A DNA stretch of 27,919 bases from a virus. Below are positions 13,956-19,571 of this stretch, piece by piece. The stretch covers positions 1 through 27,919 of IMG/VR virus record IMGVR_UViG_3300000115_000137. The stretch is one strand, 5' to 3'. Within the stretch, counting starts at the first letter, position 1; the number at the start of each line of letters is the position of its first letter. The position numbers were made by a program, and so were the translations under genes. The notes below the pieces were generated by a model that was not told the origin of the DNA, did no database searches, and saw nothing but the letters and a program-made list of their open reading frames with translations.

Positions 13956-14284
13956 GAGACCATATGATGCTCATCCTACGCTGTGTCCGCCACATTCAAG
14001 AGGGTTCTAACCCCCCCATGACAATGCTAAGCAACATTGAGACCGAGGCCATGAGGGCTTTGCAAGGCGACAAGGTCATCGTCCCAAGCGAGGTGTTCGG
14101 CGACATCGAAATCCCAAAAGACGTCATCACCTGCATGAGCAATGGCGACGATGACCTGTGGTTCAGCCACGGAGGCGCCTTGGACATCAACATATCCTAT
14201 GACAAGGAGTGGCTGTTCGAAATCCACCCCATCAAGAACGGAGACACCGACATCTTACACACCATTGAAGCAGGAAAGCTATGA
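13952..14284 (+). CDS. Unknown 110-aa protein
   Basis: It begins MRDHMMLILRCVRHIQEGSN through an ATGA overlap. It continues with MRALQGDKVIVPSEVFGDIE and an acidic, aromatic end (DISYDKEWLFEIHPIKNGDT-like composition). An internal ATG (MTMLSNIETEAM) is an alternative start. No family was recognised. Confidence 0.5.
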   Translation: MRDHMMLILRCVRHIQEGSNPPMTMLSNIETEAMRALQGDKVIVPSEVFGDIEIPKDVITCMSNGDDDLWFSHGGALDINISYDKEWLFEIHPIKNGDTDILHTIEAGKL

Positions 14285-14466
14285 AACCATTTTACTTCGT
14301 CGTCGAGACCGACGACCCACTAGACGAGGGCTTCGCCTTCAAGAGCCTTGACTACTACCTCGAGGACTTCAACAAGTACATGGATACAGAGTACCGCAAC
14401 GTCGATGAATTCAACGCCGGCGAGAGTTGTCGCCACATCTACATCATCGAAGAGATTAACAAATGA
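14281..14466 (+). CDS. Unknown 61-aa acidic protein
   Basis: It begins MKPFYFVVETDDPLDEGFAF and is rich in Asp, Glu, Tyr and Phe. Both ends overlap their neighbours by 4 bp (ATGA). Small acidic proteins made early by phages often bind and block host proteins. Nothing here shows a specific target. Confidence 0.5.
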   Translation: MKPFYFVVETDDPLDEGFAFKSLDYYLEDFNKYMDTEYRNVDEFNAGESCRHIYIIEEINK

Positions 14467-14702
14467 CCTATCAAGAGAAGATTGACAACATGGTCGAGCA
14501 TCTCAAGGGGTTCGGCTCGTTCCAACAGATGGCTCGGTTTGTATTGAGCCTTCAGGAAGAGGAAGAGGAGTGTCCGCAATGCGGCGGCGAGGGGTTCGTT
14601 TACACGGGCCACTACGCCGACCCCAACTCCACCACCCGCCGATGCGAATGCCAAGGCGAGCGTGACCCTGACGAGAAGTACGAACAACAGAACGAGAAAT
14701 AA
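14463..14702 (+). CDS. 79-aa zinc-ribbon protein, DnaJ-type cysteine pattern
   Basis: After a helical start (MTYQEKIDNMVEHLKGFGSF) and an acidic stretch (EEEEE), the segment CPQCGGEGFVYTG leads to RRCECQGE. The four cysteines are residues 37, 40, 61 and 63. The CxxCGGxG form is that of DnaJ-like zinc motifs, though the second pair is CxC rather than CxxC. A metal-binding adaptor is likely; its partner is unknown. It is coupled to the next gene by TAATG. Confidence 0.6.
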   Translation: MTYQEKIDNMVEHLKGFGSFQQMARFVLSLQEEEEECPQCGGEGFVYTGHYADPNSTTRRCECQGERDPDEKYEQQNEK

Positions 14703-14950
14703 TGGTAAGGACAAATCACCTCGACAAACACATGGCAGAGTTGTGCCGCAACCGCGCCGACCTCATGGCTGAGTACAACAGGCGCAACGGGTGGGAGGAC
14801 CTATGCGGTGATATAGCCAACGTCCGTGGCCTATCCCCTCTGCTTCGCCGCCACGCAAGTGACGAAGAGATACTAGAGTACATCGACAACATGGACACGG
14901 CTTGCCGTGAGCAGTTGCCGGAGATGGTGTGGAAGAAATTCGTAAGATGA
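14702..14950 (+). CDS. Unknown 82-aa helical protein
   Basis: It begins MVRTNHLDKHMAELCRNRAD and is helical and charged throughout (SDEEILEYIDNMDTACREQL). Its ATG lies in TAATG with the zinc-ribbon gene, and its stop overlaps the next ATG. No family was recognised. Confidence 0.5.
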   Translation: MVRTNHLDKHMAELCRNRADLMAEYNRRNGWEDLCGDIANVRGLSPLLRRHASDEEILEYIDNMDTACREQLPEMVWKKFVR

Positions 14951-15213
14951 AAAGACACAGAGCCTTCCATGTAGAGTTCTACGGACCTACTAACACCAAG
15001 GGTGCGCGGGTGCGCGTCAAGGATATGAGACAGGGTACGAGAGTATTCCTCGAATACGACTACGCCTTGGGCGATGTCCTTGAGCAAGCTTGCCGCTACC
15101 TCACGGAGAAAGGAATCACACCCGACGTGCTTCTCCTTCACGACACGGCCCGTGGATATACCATCGGCAGTGAGAACTTTGAAACCTTGCTAATGAGAAC
15201 AGATGAGCAGTAA
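14947..15213 (+). CDS. Unknown 88-aa protein
   Basis: The ATG at 14947 (MKRHRAFHVEFYGPTNTKGA) overlaps the preceding TGA (ATGA) and is preferred over an in-frame upstream ATG inside that gene. The protein alternates short strands and helices (RVFLEYDYALGDVLEQACRY). It is the last gene of the unit; the next promoter follows within 20 bp. Confidence 0.5.
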   Translation: MKRHRAFHVEFYGPTNTKGARVRVKDMRQGTRVFLEYDYALGDVLEQACRYLTEKGITPDVLLLHDTARGYTIGSENFETLLMRTDEQ

Positions 15214-15232
15214 AATAAATGTATCAATCCGC

Positions 15233-15263
15233 TTGCATAGTCCGGCTATTATTTGTATATTGC
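15233..15263 (+). promoter_or_regulatory. Bacteroidota-type promoter
   Basis: TTG (15233-15235), 20 nt, then TATATTGC (15256-15263), with upstream AAATAAATGTATCAATCCGC nearly identical to that at 13381. The gene start lies 19 bp downstream. Confidence 0.7.
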
Positions 15264-15282
15264 AGTATGATTCATAACTACA

Positions 15283-15513
15283 ATGAGAGTATACGTTCGG
15301 GCCAAGAGCAAGGCAGAACTCAACCGCCGATTGCGGGCGGGGGAGAAGATAGAGGTGCTAGAGTACGGGCTACTTCGTCACGGCGTAGGGTTCACCCTTG
15401 GGGTGGACGTTCATGACGGAGCCGAGGTTGCCATCTTCAGTAAAATTCAAAATGGGTTTCCATATGCGCACACCATGGCGACCTATATCAAAAATAAAAA
15501 TAAAGTGCAATGA
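15283..15513 (+). CDS. Unknown 76-aa protein
   Basis: It begins MRVYVRAKSKAELNRRLRAG, with AKSKAELNRRLRAGEKIEVL forming an obvious helix-strand unit, and ends KNKNKVQ. The promoter at 15233 precedes it, and an ATGA overlap joins it to the next gene. No family was recognised. Confidence 0.5.
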   Translation: MRVYVRAKSKAELNRRLRAGEKIEVLEYGLLRHGVGFTLGVDVHDGAEVAIFSKIQNGFPYAHTMATYIKNKNKVQ

Positions 15514-15938
15514 ACGAACAAGTTTCCCCCCCGCTCGTTGACGAGCAGTCAACCCCGGAAGTCACGCCGCAGACTCGTGACACATTACTCGAACAGCTCA
15601 ACTTCCTTATCGACGGAGCGCGTTCCAACCTGATGGACATGAAGGCAAGCCTTGCCATCGACGGCCCCTTGCTCAAGCCTGAGCCTCAGTATACCAAGGA
15701 GCAGGTCATCGAGATGTTGCGCTCTGCGTACGACCTCGGAGCTACGGCACACGAGGAGAGCATGGAAGTACAGACGGATAGTTGGAGGGGTGGCGTCGAG
15801 TTAAACGTCGAGGTGGAAAGCGGCGGCTTCAGTTACAACGGAGATGTCACTGTAGAAGAGGACGCCATCAAGGAGTTAGTCAGCTTTGCCGACCACAAAA
15901 TGTCCGACGAGCATATCGAAGGAATCCTCAAGTCATGA
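15510..15938 (+). CDS. Unknown 142-aa protein with a palindrome near its start
   Basis: Residues 1-16 (MNEQVSPPLVDEQSTP) include a palindrome-derived Leu-Val-Asp-Glu. Then comes a helical body (TRDTLLEQLNFLIDGARSNL, YTKEQVIEMLRSAYDLGATA) and an acidic C-terminal part. No family was recognised. Overlap joints on both sides show that it is part of an operon running through to the recombination genes. Confidence 0.55.
   Translation: MNEQVSPPLVDEQSTPEVTPQTRDTLLEQLNFLIDGARSNLMDMKASLAIDGPLLKPEPQYTKEQVIEMLRSAYDLGATAHEESMEVQTDSWRGGVELNVEVESGGFSYNGDVTVEEDAIKELVSFADHKMSDEHIEGILKS
15533..15546. repeat. Dispersed palindrome copy 9 (near a gene start)
   Basis: GCTCGTTGACGAGC, read as Leu-Val-Asp-Glu at residues 9-12. 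It sits in the same place relative to a start codon as copy 8. Confidence 0.9.
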
Positions 15939-16438
15939 AGAACAATTCTCAAACCCGCAGTTATGCGGAAGCCGTTGGTCAGGCTATGGCCTTCGGGCTT
16001 GGTGTCACCTGCTGTGACATCTTCAACAACCCTAAAGTGAGCGGCTACATTCACGGGGTCAATTCCGGCCAAGAGGTGCAGATGCCCGCTTCCCATGGGT
16101 TCACCATGGACAGCTACTTTTTTTGGAGAGAGATGATGTACAAGGCTGAGACCTTGGGGCATGAGCGCAAACAAGACCCGTGCGACTATGGCGTAGCCAT
16201 ACACCGCATGGGTGACGTACTCATAATGAAAACGGTGCGGTGTCATACGTTCTTTGAGAACGCCCTTGACGGAGCCGAGACAGAAGGTACAGAGAGTACA
16301 ATCATAGACGTGTCTGACTTAGACAAGAGCATCTATCTTGAAGAACACGGACGTGTACCGGGAACCTATGGAGAACTCGAAGAAGGAAGAAATGGTGGAG
16401 CTTCAGGCTTTACTGACGGAATTAGAGCGGGGCTATGA
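15935..16438 (+). CDS. Unknown 167-aa protein
   Basis: The ATG at 15935 (MKNNSQTRSYAEAVGQAMAF) overlaps the previous stop (ATGA). The middle contains HGFTMDSYFFWREMMYKAET and YGVAIHRMGDVLIM. Its last 24 codons overlap the next gene in another frame. The tail there (GRNGGASGFTDGIRAGL) looks like out-of-frame translation, so the true product could end differently or a frameshift may lie near 16370. No family was recognised. Confidence 0.5.
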   Translation: MKNNSQTRSYAEAVGQAMAFGLGVTCCDIFNNPKVSGYIHGVNSGQEVQMPASHGFTMDSYFFWREMMYKAETLGHERKQDPCDYGVAIHRMGDVLIMKTVRCHTFFENALDGAETEGTESTIIDVSDLDKSIYLEEHGRVPGTYGELEEGRNGGASGFTDGIRAGL

Positions 16439-16526
16439 GCAACGCTATGGAAAAGATTCAATATGGAATTCATTAAAGAAAACAATACATCATGTCCAGA
16501 AACAACTCCGTAGTCGAGACCAATGA
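16368..16526 (+). CDS. 52-aa coiled-coil-like protein
   Basis: The ATG at 16368 opens a frame with a long charged helix (MENSKKEEMVELQALLTELE, then RGYEQRYGKDSIW). It overlaps the preceding gene by 71 bp and the ParB-like gene by 35 bp. The heptad-like spacing of Leu argues for real coding. The long overlaps make one of the three borders uncertain. Confidence 0.45.
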   Translation: MENSKKEEMVELQALLTELERGYEQRYGKDSIWNSLKKTIHHVQKQLRSRDQ

Positions 16527-17232
16527 CTACTCTCAATTCTCGTTTATCAAACTCAACAGACACGTTGACGATGGCCACGTCAAGCGTCTTGCCAAAGACA
16601 TCCACGACAACGGCTTAAGCCAACCCATCCTCGTCGATGCCGAGGGTAACATTCTTGAGGGTCAGCACCGCTTCCTTGCTTGCCAATCGCTTGGCATCAA
16701 CGTCAAGTACATTGTTACTGACGCAATCAGCATCGACAGGGTGGTGGTTCTTAACAGCCTGTCCAAGGCGTGGACTCCGTTAGACAAAGCGCGTAGCTAT
16801 GCCGCCCAAGGCAACGACCATTACATCAGGCTACTTGACTTCCTTGAGGAGTGCCAAGCGGTCGAGCCCAAGGTGTCGTTACGCATCGCGAGTATGTTGG
16901 CTCAGGGCAGTGCCGCTACAGCCAACACCAAGCAGAAGAAGATGAACCTCGGCGGTGGCACATGGGAGTTTCGCGACAGCAAGGAGGCGGCCATGGAGAG
17001 GCTCGATGCTCTGATTCAGTTCCGGCGTTGGGATTTCTACCTGAAGTCTAACTTTGTAACTGCGTTCTTGCGGTGCTTGCGTACCATCGAAGGCTTCGAT
17101 TGGAAGACGTTGCTTGAACGCGCAGAGAAGAACCCGCACTTATTTGTTCATGCCGCCTCTACTGAAGAGTTCTTGCGTGTCTTCGAGAATGTATACAACT
17201 ATCGTCGTCGCTCTCACGTCAGATTCTTTTGA
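16492..17232 (+). CDS. ParB-like N-terminal (ParB/sulfiredoxin fold) domain protein
   Basis: This 246-aa protein has a ParB-type domain at about residues 16-85: VKRLAKDIHDNGLSQPILVD, then GNILEGQHRFLACQSLG. The box GQHR (57-60) matches the GxHR/GxxR motif that binds nucleotide in ParB proteins. The C-terminal half (WTPLDKARSYAAQGNDHYIR, later WKTLLERAEKNPHLF) is not a standard ParB helix-turn-helix but recalls ParB-like proteins of Bacteroidota phages and plasmids. Its roles could include binding DNA sites, regulation or nicking. It lies just upstream of the recombination genes. It is a candidate, by inference only, for binding the dispersed 14-bp palindrome. Confidence 0.75.
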   Translation: MSRNNSVVETNDYSQFSFIKLNRHVDDGHVKRLAKDIHDNGLSQPILVDAEGNILEGQHRFLACQSLGINVKYIVTDAISIDRVVVLNSLSKAWTPLDKARSYAAQGNDHYIRLLDFLEECQAVEPKVSLRIASMLAQGSAATANTKQKKMNLGGGTWEFRDSKEAAMERLDALIQFRRWDFYLKSNFVTAFLRCLRTIEGFDWKTLLERAEKNPHLFVHAASTEEFLRVFENVYNYRRRSHVRFF

Positions 17233-17234
17233 AG

Positions 17235-17450
17235 ATGGAATATATTTACCTCCTTCATTACGAGACTGAAACCCTTGGCACCGTGTGGTCTAAGGCATAC
17301 CGCAGTCAGCCATCAGCACACAATGGATTGAGCAAAGCATTGGGCGAGGAGTTGGCCCAACACAATCACTTCAAGTTCGGCGACCAAAACAATGTGGAGC
17401 TAAGGAACGGCAAGTTATACATCGAAGAAATTTTAATTGAAACAGAATGA
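17235..17450 (+). CDS. Unknown 71-aa protein
   Basis: The ATG at 17235 (MEYIYLLHYETETLGTVWSK) is preferred over an in-frame TTG six bases upstream. A strand-rich N-terminus precedes an amphipathic segment SAHNGLSKALGEELAQHNHF and an acidic end. No family was recognised. It is joined by ATGA to the next gene. Confidence 0.5.
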   Translation: MEYIYLLHYETETLGTVWSKAYRSQPSAHNGLSKALGEELAQHNHFKFGDQNNVELRNGKLYIEEILIETE

Positions 17451-17734
17451 AACGAGAAGTATTTGAAGAGTACACAGACAAGGTTACACAGCACTTCGAG
17501 GTAAGTCGCGAGCAACTATTCACCAAAGACAAGAACCGTGAGGTTGTTGACGCTCGTCACATCCTGTACTACCTGTGCAGTCATCGTCCCATGCCCAACA
17601 CGTACATCAAGAAGTACATGGGTGATAACGGATACGACATCGCTTTGTCTTCTATTGGTCACGGCATCAAGCGCATCGCCGAGCAGGTAGACACCGACCC
17701 TGACTACACCACCCTCATTAATAAACTGAAATGA
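17447..17734 (+). CDS. DnaA domain-IV-like helix-turn-helix protein (95 aa)
   Basis: Residues 30-78 (NREVVDARHILYYLC, then NTYIKKYMGDNGYDIALSSI and GHGIKRI) follow the order of the DnaA C-terminal domain. That order is an Ala-Arg-His helix, a helix of the 'eIG..fg' type, then a '.S.i.H.i..i' recognition helix. The AAA+ ATPase domain of DnaA is absent. Such short proteins may bind DnaA-box-like DNA, act as repressors, or recruit replication factors; which applies here is unknown. It lies directly before the annealase gene with an ATGA overlap. Confidence 0.6.
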   Translation: MKREVFEEYTDKVTQHFEVSREQLFTKDKNREVVDARHILYYLCSHRPMPNTYIKKYMGDNGYDIALSSIGHGIKRIAEQVDTDPDYTTLINKLK

Positions 17735-18324
17735 AAGAGTCCATCTACAACACGCTTCAGGCCATCGACGTCAGCTCATTCATTGAGAAGAAGGGCCATA
17801 ATGACTACCTGCCTTGGGCGCGGGCTTGGTCTTTGCTAAAGCAGAACTACCCCAATGCTCAGCGTATCATCTATGAGTCTGAGCACACGGGACTCAACTA
17901 CTTTACTGACGGCAGGTGGGCCTATGTTAAGGTGGGTATCGTCGTGGAGGAGCAAGAGCACATCGACATGCTTTGTGTCATGGACCACCGCAACAACTCC
18001 ATCCCGATTGACAAGGTCAATAGCTTCGAGGTCAACAAGACCATTCAACGCGCTACCGTGAAGGCTATTGCGATGCACGGCCTTGGACTTTCGCTGTGGC
18101 TGAAGGAGGATACCTCAGTCGCTAGTAGTAAGGCCAAGGAAGCACCCTCTAAGCCGCTCGTCAACGAGCGCATTAGTCTTGAGGTCGATGACAAGAACTG
18201 GGCCAAGGTCTTGAAGTTCGTCATTGAGCAGAAGGACAAGGGGCTTCCATGGATTCTTGAGCAGTTGCGCACCAAGTACAAGGTGAGCACCAAAGTCCAG
18301 AAGGCATTGAAGGAGAACCTATGA
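17731..18324 (+). CDS. Single-strand annealing protein, Sak3/DUF1071 type
   Basis: In this 197-aa protein, DYLPWARAWSLLKQNYPNAQ (residues 25-44), NYFTDGRWAYVKVGI and VNKTIQRATVKAIAMHGLGL (about 102-121) match the DUF1071/Sak3 annealase pattern. This is a Rad52-like group that pairs complementary single strands. The C-terminal domain (KVLKFVIEQKDKGLPW) is separated from the core by a linker that contains a palindrome copy. The exonuclease follows at once with an ATGA overlap, the usual phage recombination pairing. It acts on phage DNA in the cytoplasm. Confidence 0.8.
   Translation: MKESIYNTLQAIDVSSFIEKKGHNDYLPWARAWSLLKQNYPNAQRIIYESEHTGLNYFTDGRWAYVKVGIVVEEQEHIDMLCVMDHRNNSIPIDKVNSFEVNKTIQRATVKAIAMHGLGLSLWLKEDTSVASSKAKEAPSKPLVNERISLEVDDKNWAKVLKFVIEQKDKGLPWILEQLRTKYKVSTKVQKALKENL
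18156..18169. repeat. Dispersed palindrome copy 10 (annealase linker)
   Basis: GCTCGTCAACGAGC encodes Leu-Val-Asn-Glu at residues 143-146, between the annealing domain and the C-terminal domain. C and G flanks extend the symmetry. Confidence 0.9.
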
Positions 18325-19064
18325 GCGACATCATCGAGAACGTCATAGAAAAACTGCGGGATGACGAGAGCTACTACGGAGAGTTCGGCAGGCAGTACAT
18401 GTCCAACTCGGACATCAAGGTCTTGCTTGACGACCCGTCTAAGTTCGGTGTCCCCACCCCTGACAACCCTGTGTTTGCGAAAGGTCGCCTCTTTCATCAG
18501 CTCATCCTTGAGCCGGAGAAGGCAGCTAATGTAGCGTGTGTCGATGCCTCCCGCCGCGACACCAACAAGTACAAGGACGCGTGTGCAAACCTTGGTGTAC
18601 CGTTCATGCTCCTAACCAAGGAGATGCAGGAGATACATGGGTGGGCGCAGAAGATGCTTGGCAACTACGACTTCTTCGAAGCCATCCGTGATGACGCCAA
18701 CAAGTATGAGGAACCTATCGTAGGTAACATCATGGGTCGAGAGTTCAAGGGCAAGGCAGACATCCTCTGTCCTGACCGCGTCATCGACCTGAAGACCACT
18801 GGCAACATCGACGACTTCAAGTGGTCGGCACGCAAGTATGGCTACGACAGCCAATGCTACATCTATGAGACATTGTTCGGCGTACCGCTGGTGTTCTTCG
18901 TCATCGACAAGAAGACAGGCAGGATGGGCATGTACGAACCAAGCGAGGATTTCATCACCCGAGGGAGAGAGAAAGTCGAACGGGGCCTTGAGGTCTACGA
19001 CAAGTTCTTTGGGCCTGATGCTACAGATACAATTGAAACTTTTTATATAACCCAAACACTATGA
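18321..19064 (+). CDS. PD-(D/E)XK exonuclease (RecE/YqaJ-like)
   Basis: In this 247-aa protein, MSNSDIKVLLDDPSKF near the start and VFAKGRLFHQLILEPEK fit the RecE-type nuclease entry region. The catalytic residues are seen in EFKGKADIL (Asp147) and VIDLKTT (Asp156-x-Lys158), followed by YDSQCYIYE (Gln178). Such enzymes digest one strand of a duplex to make the single-stranded substrate for the annealase. It overlaps the annealase gene and the SSB-like gene by 4 bp each, so the three are co-expressed. Confidence 0.8.
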   Translation: MSDIIENVIEKLRDDESYYGEFGRQYMSNSDIKVLLDDPSKFGVPTPDNPVFAKGRLFHQLILEPEKAANVACVDASRRDTNKYKDACANLGVPFMLLTKEMQEIHGWAQKMLGNYDFFEAIRDDANKYEEPIVGNIMGREFKGKADILCPDRVIDLKTTGNIDDFKWSARKYGYDSQCYIYETLFGVPLVFFVIDKKTGRMGMYEPSEDFITRGREKVERGLEVYDKFFGPDATDTIETFYITQTL

Positions 19065-19345
19065 GTGAAGAGAAAGACAGGGTGTACGCACCCGGAATGA
19101 ATTGGAAGAAGCCCAACGAGGAGGCTCCAGATTTTATCAAAGCCAAGGTTGGCATCAAGGTCTTCGATGATGACGGCGAAGAGGGTGAGTTCCTCACCAT
19201 GATAAAGAACAATGCCAAGAGGGGATGGGTCAACTTCGAGATGAAGCTCAGCCAAGATGGCCGCTACTACTTCGAGCTTGACACATGGGAGCCGAAGCCG
19301 AAGGCTGAGGTAGAGCCCCCGACTGAGGAAGAGTCTCCGTTCTGA
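19061..19345 (+). CDS. Small single-strand-binding-like protein with SSB-type acidic tail
   Basis: This 94-aa protein has a strand-rich core (IKAKVGIKVFDDDGEEGEFL, KRGWVNFEMKLSQDGRYYFE) that could be an OB-like fold. An acidic/proline tail follows, ending PPTEEESPF. The final Pro-Phe after acidic residues is the hallmark of the SSB C-terminal peptide (DDDIPF) that recruits repair and replication enzymes. It is the last gene of the annealase-exonuclease unit, before a strong terminator. The fold is inferred, the tail is seen. Confidence 0.55.
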   Translation: MSEEKDRVYAPGMNWKKPNEEAPDFIKAKVGIKVFDDDGEEGEFLTMIKNNAKRGWVNFEMKLSQDGRYYFELDTWEPKPKAEVEPPTEEESPF

Positions 19346-19375
19346 TTCATCTCCCTTACTCCATCAGACGGAGCG

Positions 19376-19403
19376 AGAGGGGGGCAACGGCCCCCCTCTT
19401 TTG
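19376..19403 (+). terminator. Strong rho-independent terminator
   Basis: The stem AGAGGGGGGC pairs perfectly with GCCCCCCTCT around an AACG loop, followed by TTTTG. It closes the rightward unit that ends at 19345. Confidence 0.9.
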
Positions 19404-19407
19404 TCTG

Positions 19408-19571
19408 TGTCGAATGTCGATTTTCTTTCCCCCTTATAGAGAGAGAGAGAGTACTTTACTTTTCTTTTCTCCTACATACATACAAGGAGAATCGACATAA
19501 CCGACACTAAGACTGAGTATCAGTATTTTAACTACAATATATCGACACCAAAAGCGACACACCTATGTCGG
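19408..19571 (+). promoter_or_regulatory. AG/CCGACA control module, copy B, before the primase-helicase gene
   Basis: TGTCGA occurs at 19408 and 19415, TCGACA at 19492 and 19542, CCGACA at 19501, GCGACA at 19554 and TGTCGG at 19566. The order tgtcg-aatgtcgattt, TCCCCC(T)TAT, AG tract, TACTTT, then ccgacact and actgag.atcagt, matches 10016-10140 in the same orientation. The last box lies across the ATG of the 804-aa gene. No clear TTG-N20-TAnnTTTG promoter was found here, so the start site is open. Function as operator or origin is inferred. Confidence 0.6.
19438..19451. repeat. (AG)7 dinucleotide tract
   Basis: Fourteen bases of AG in the same context as the (AG)15 tract at 10046, in the second copy of the control module. 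Confidence 0.85.
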
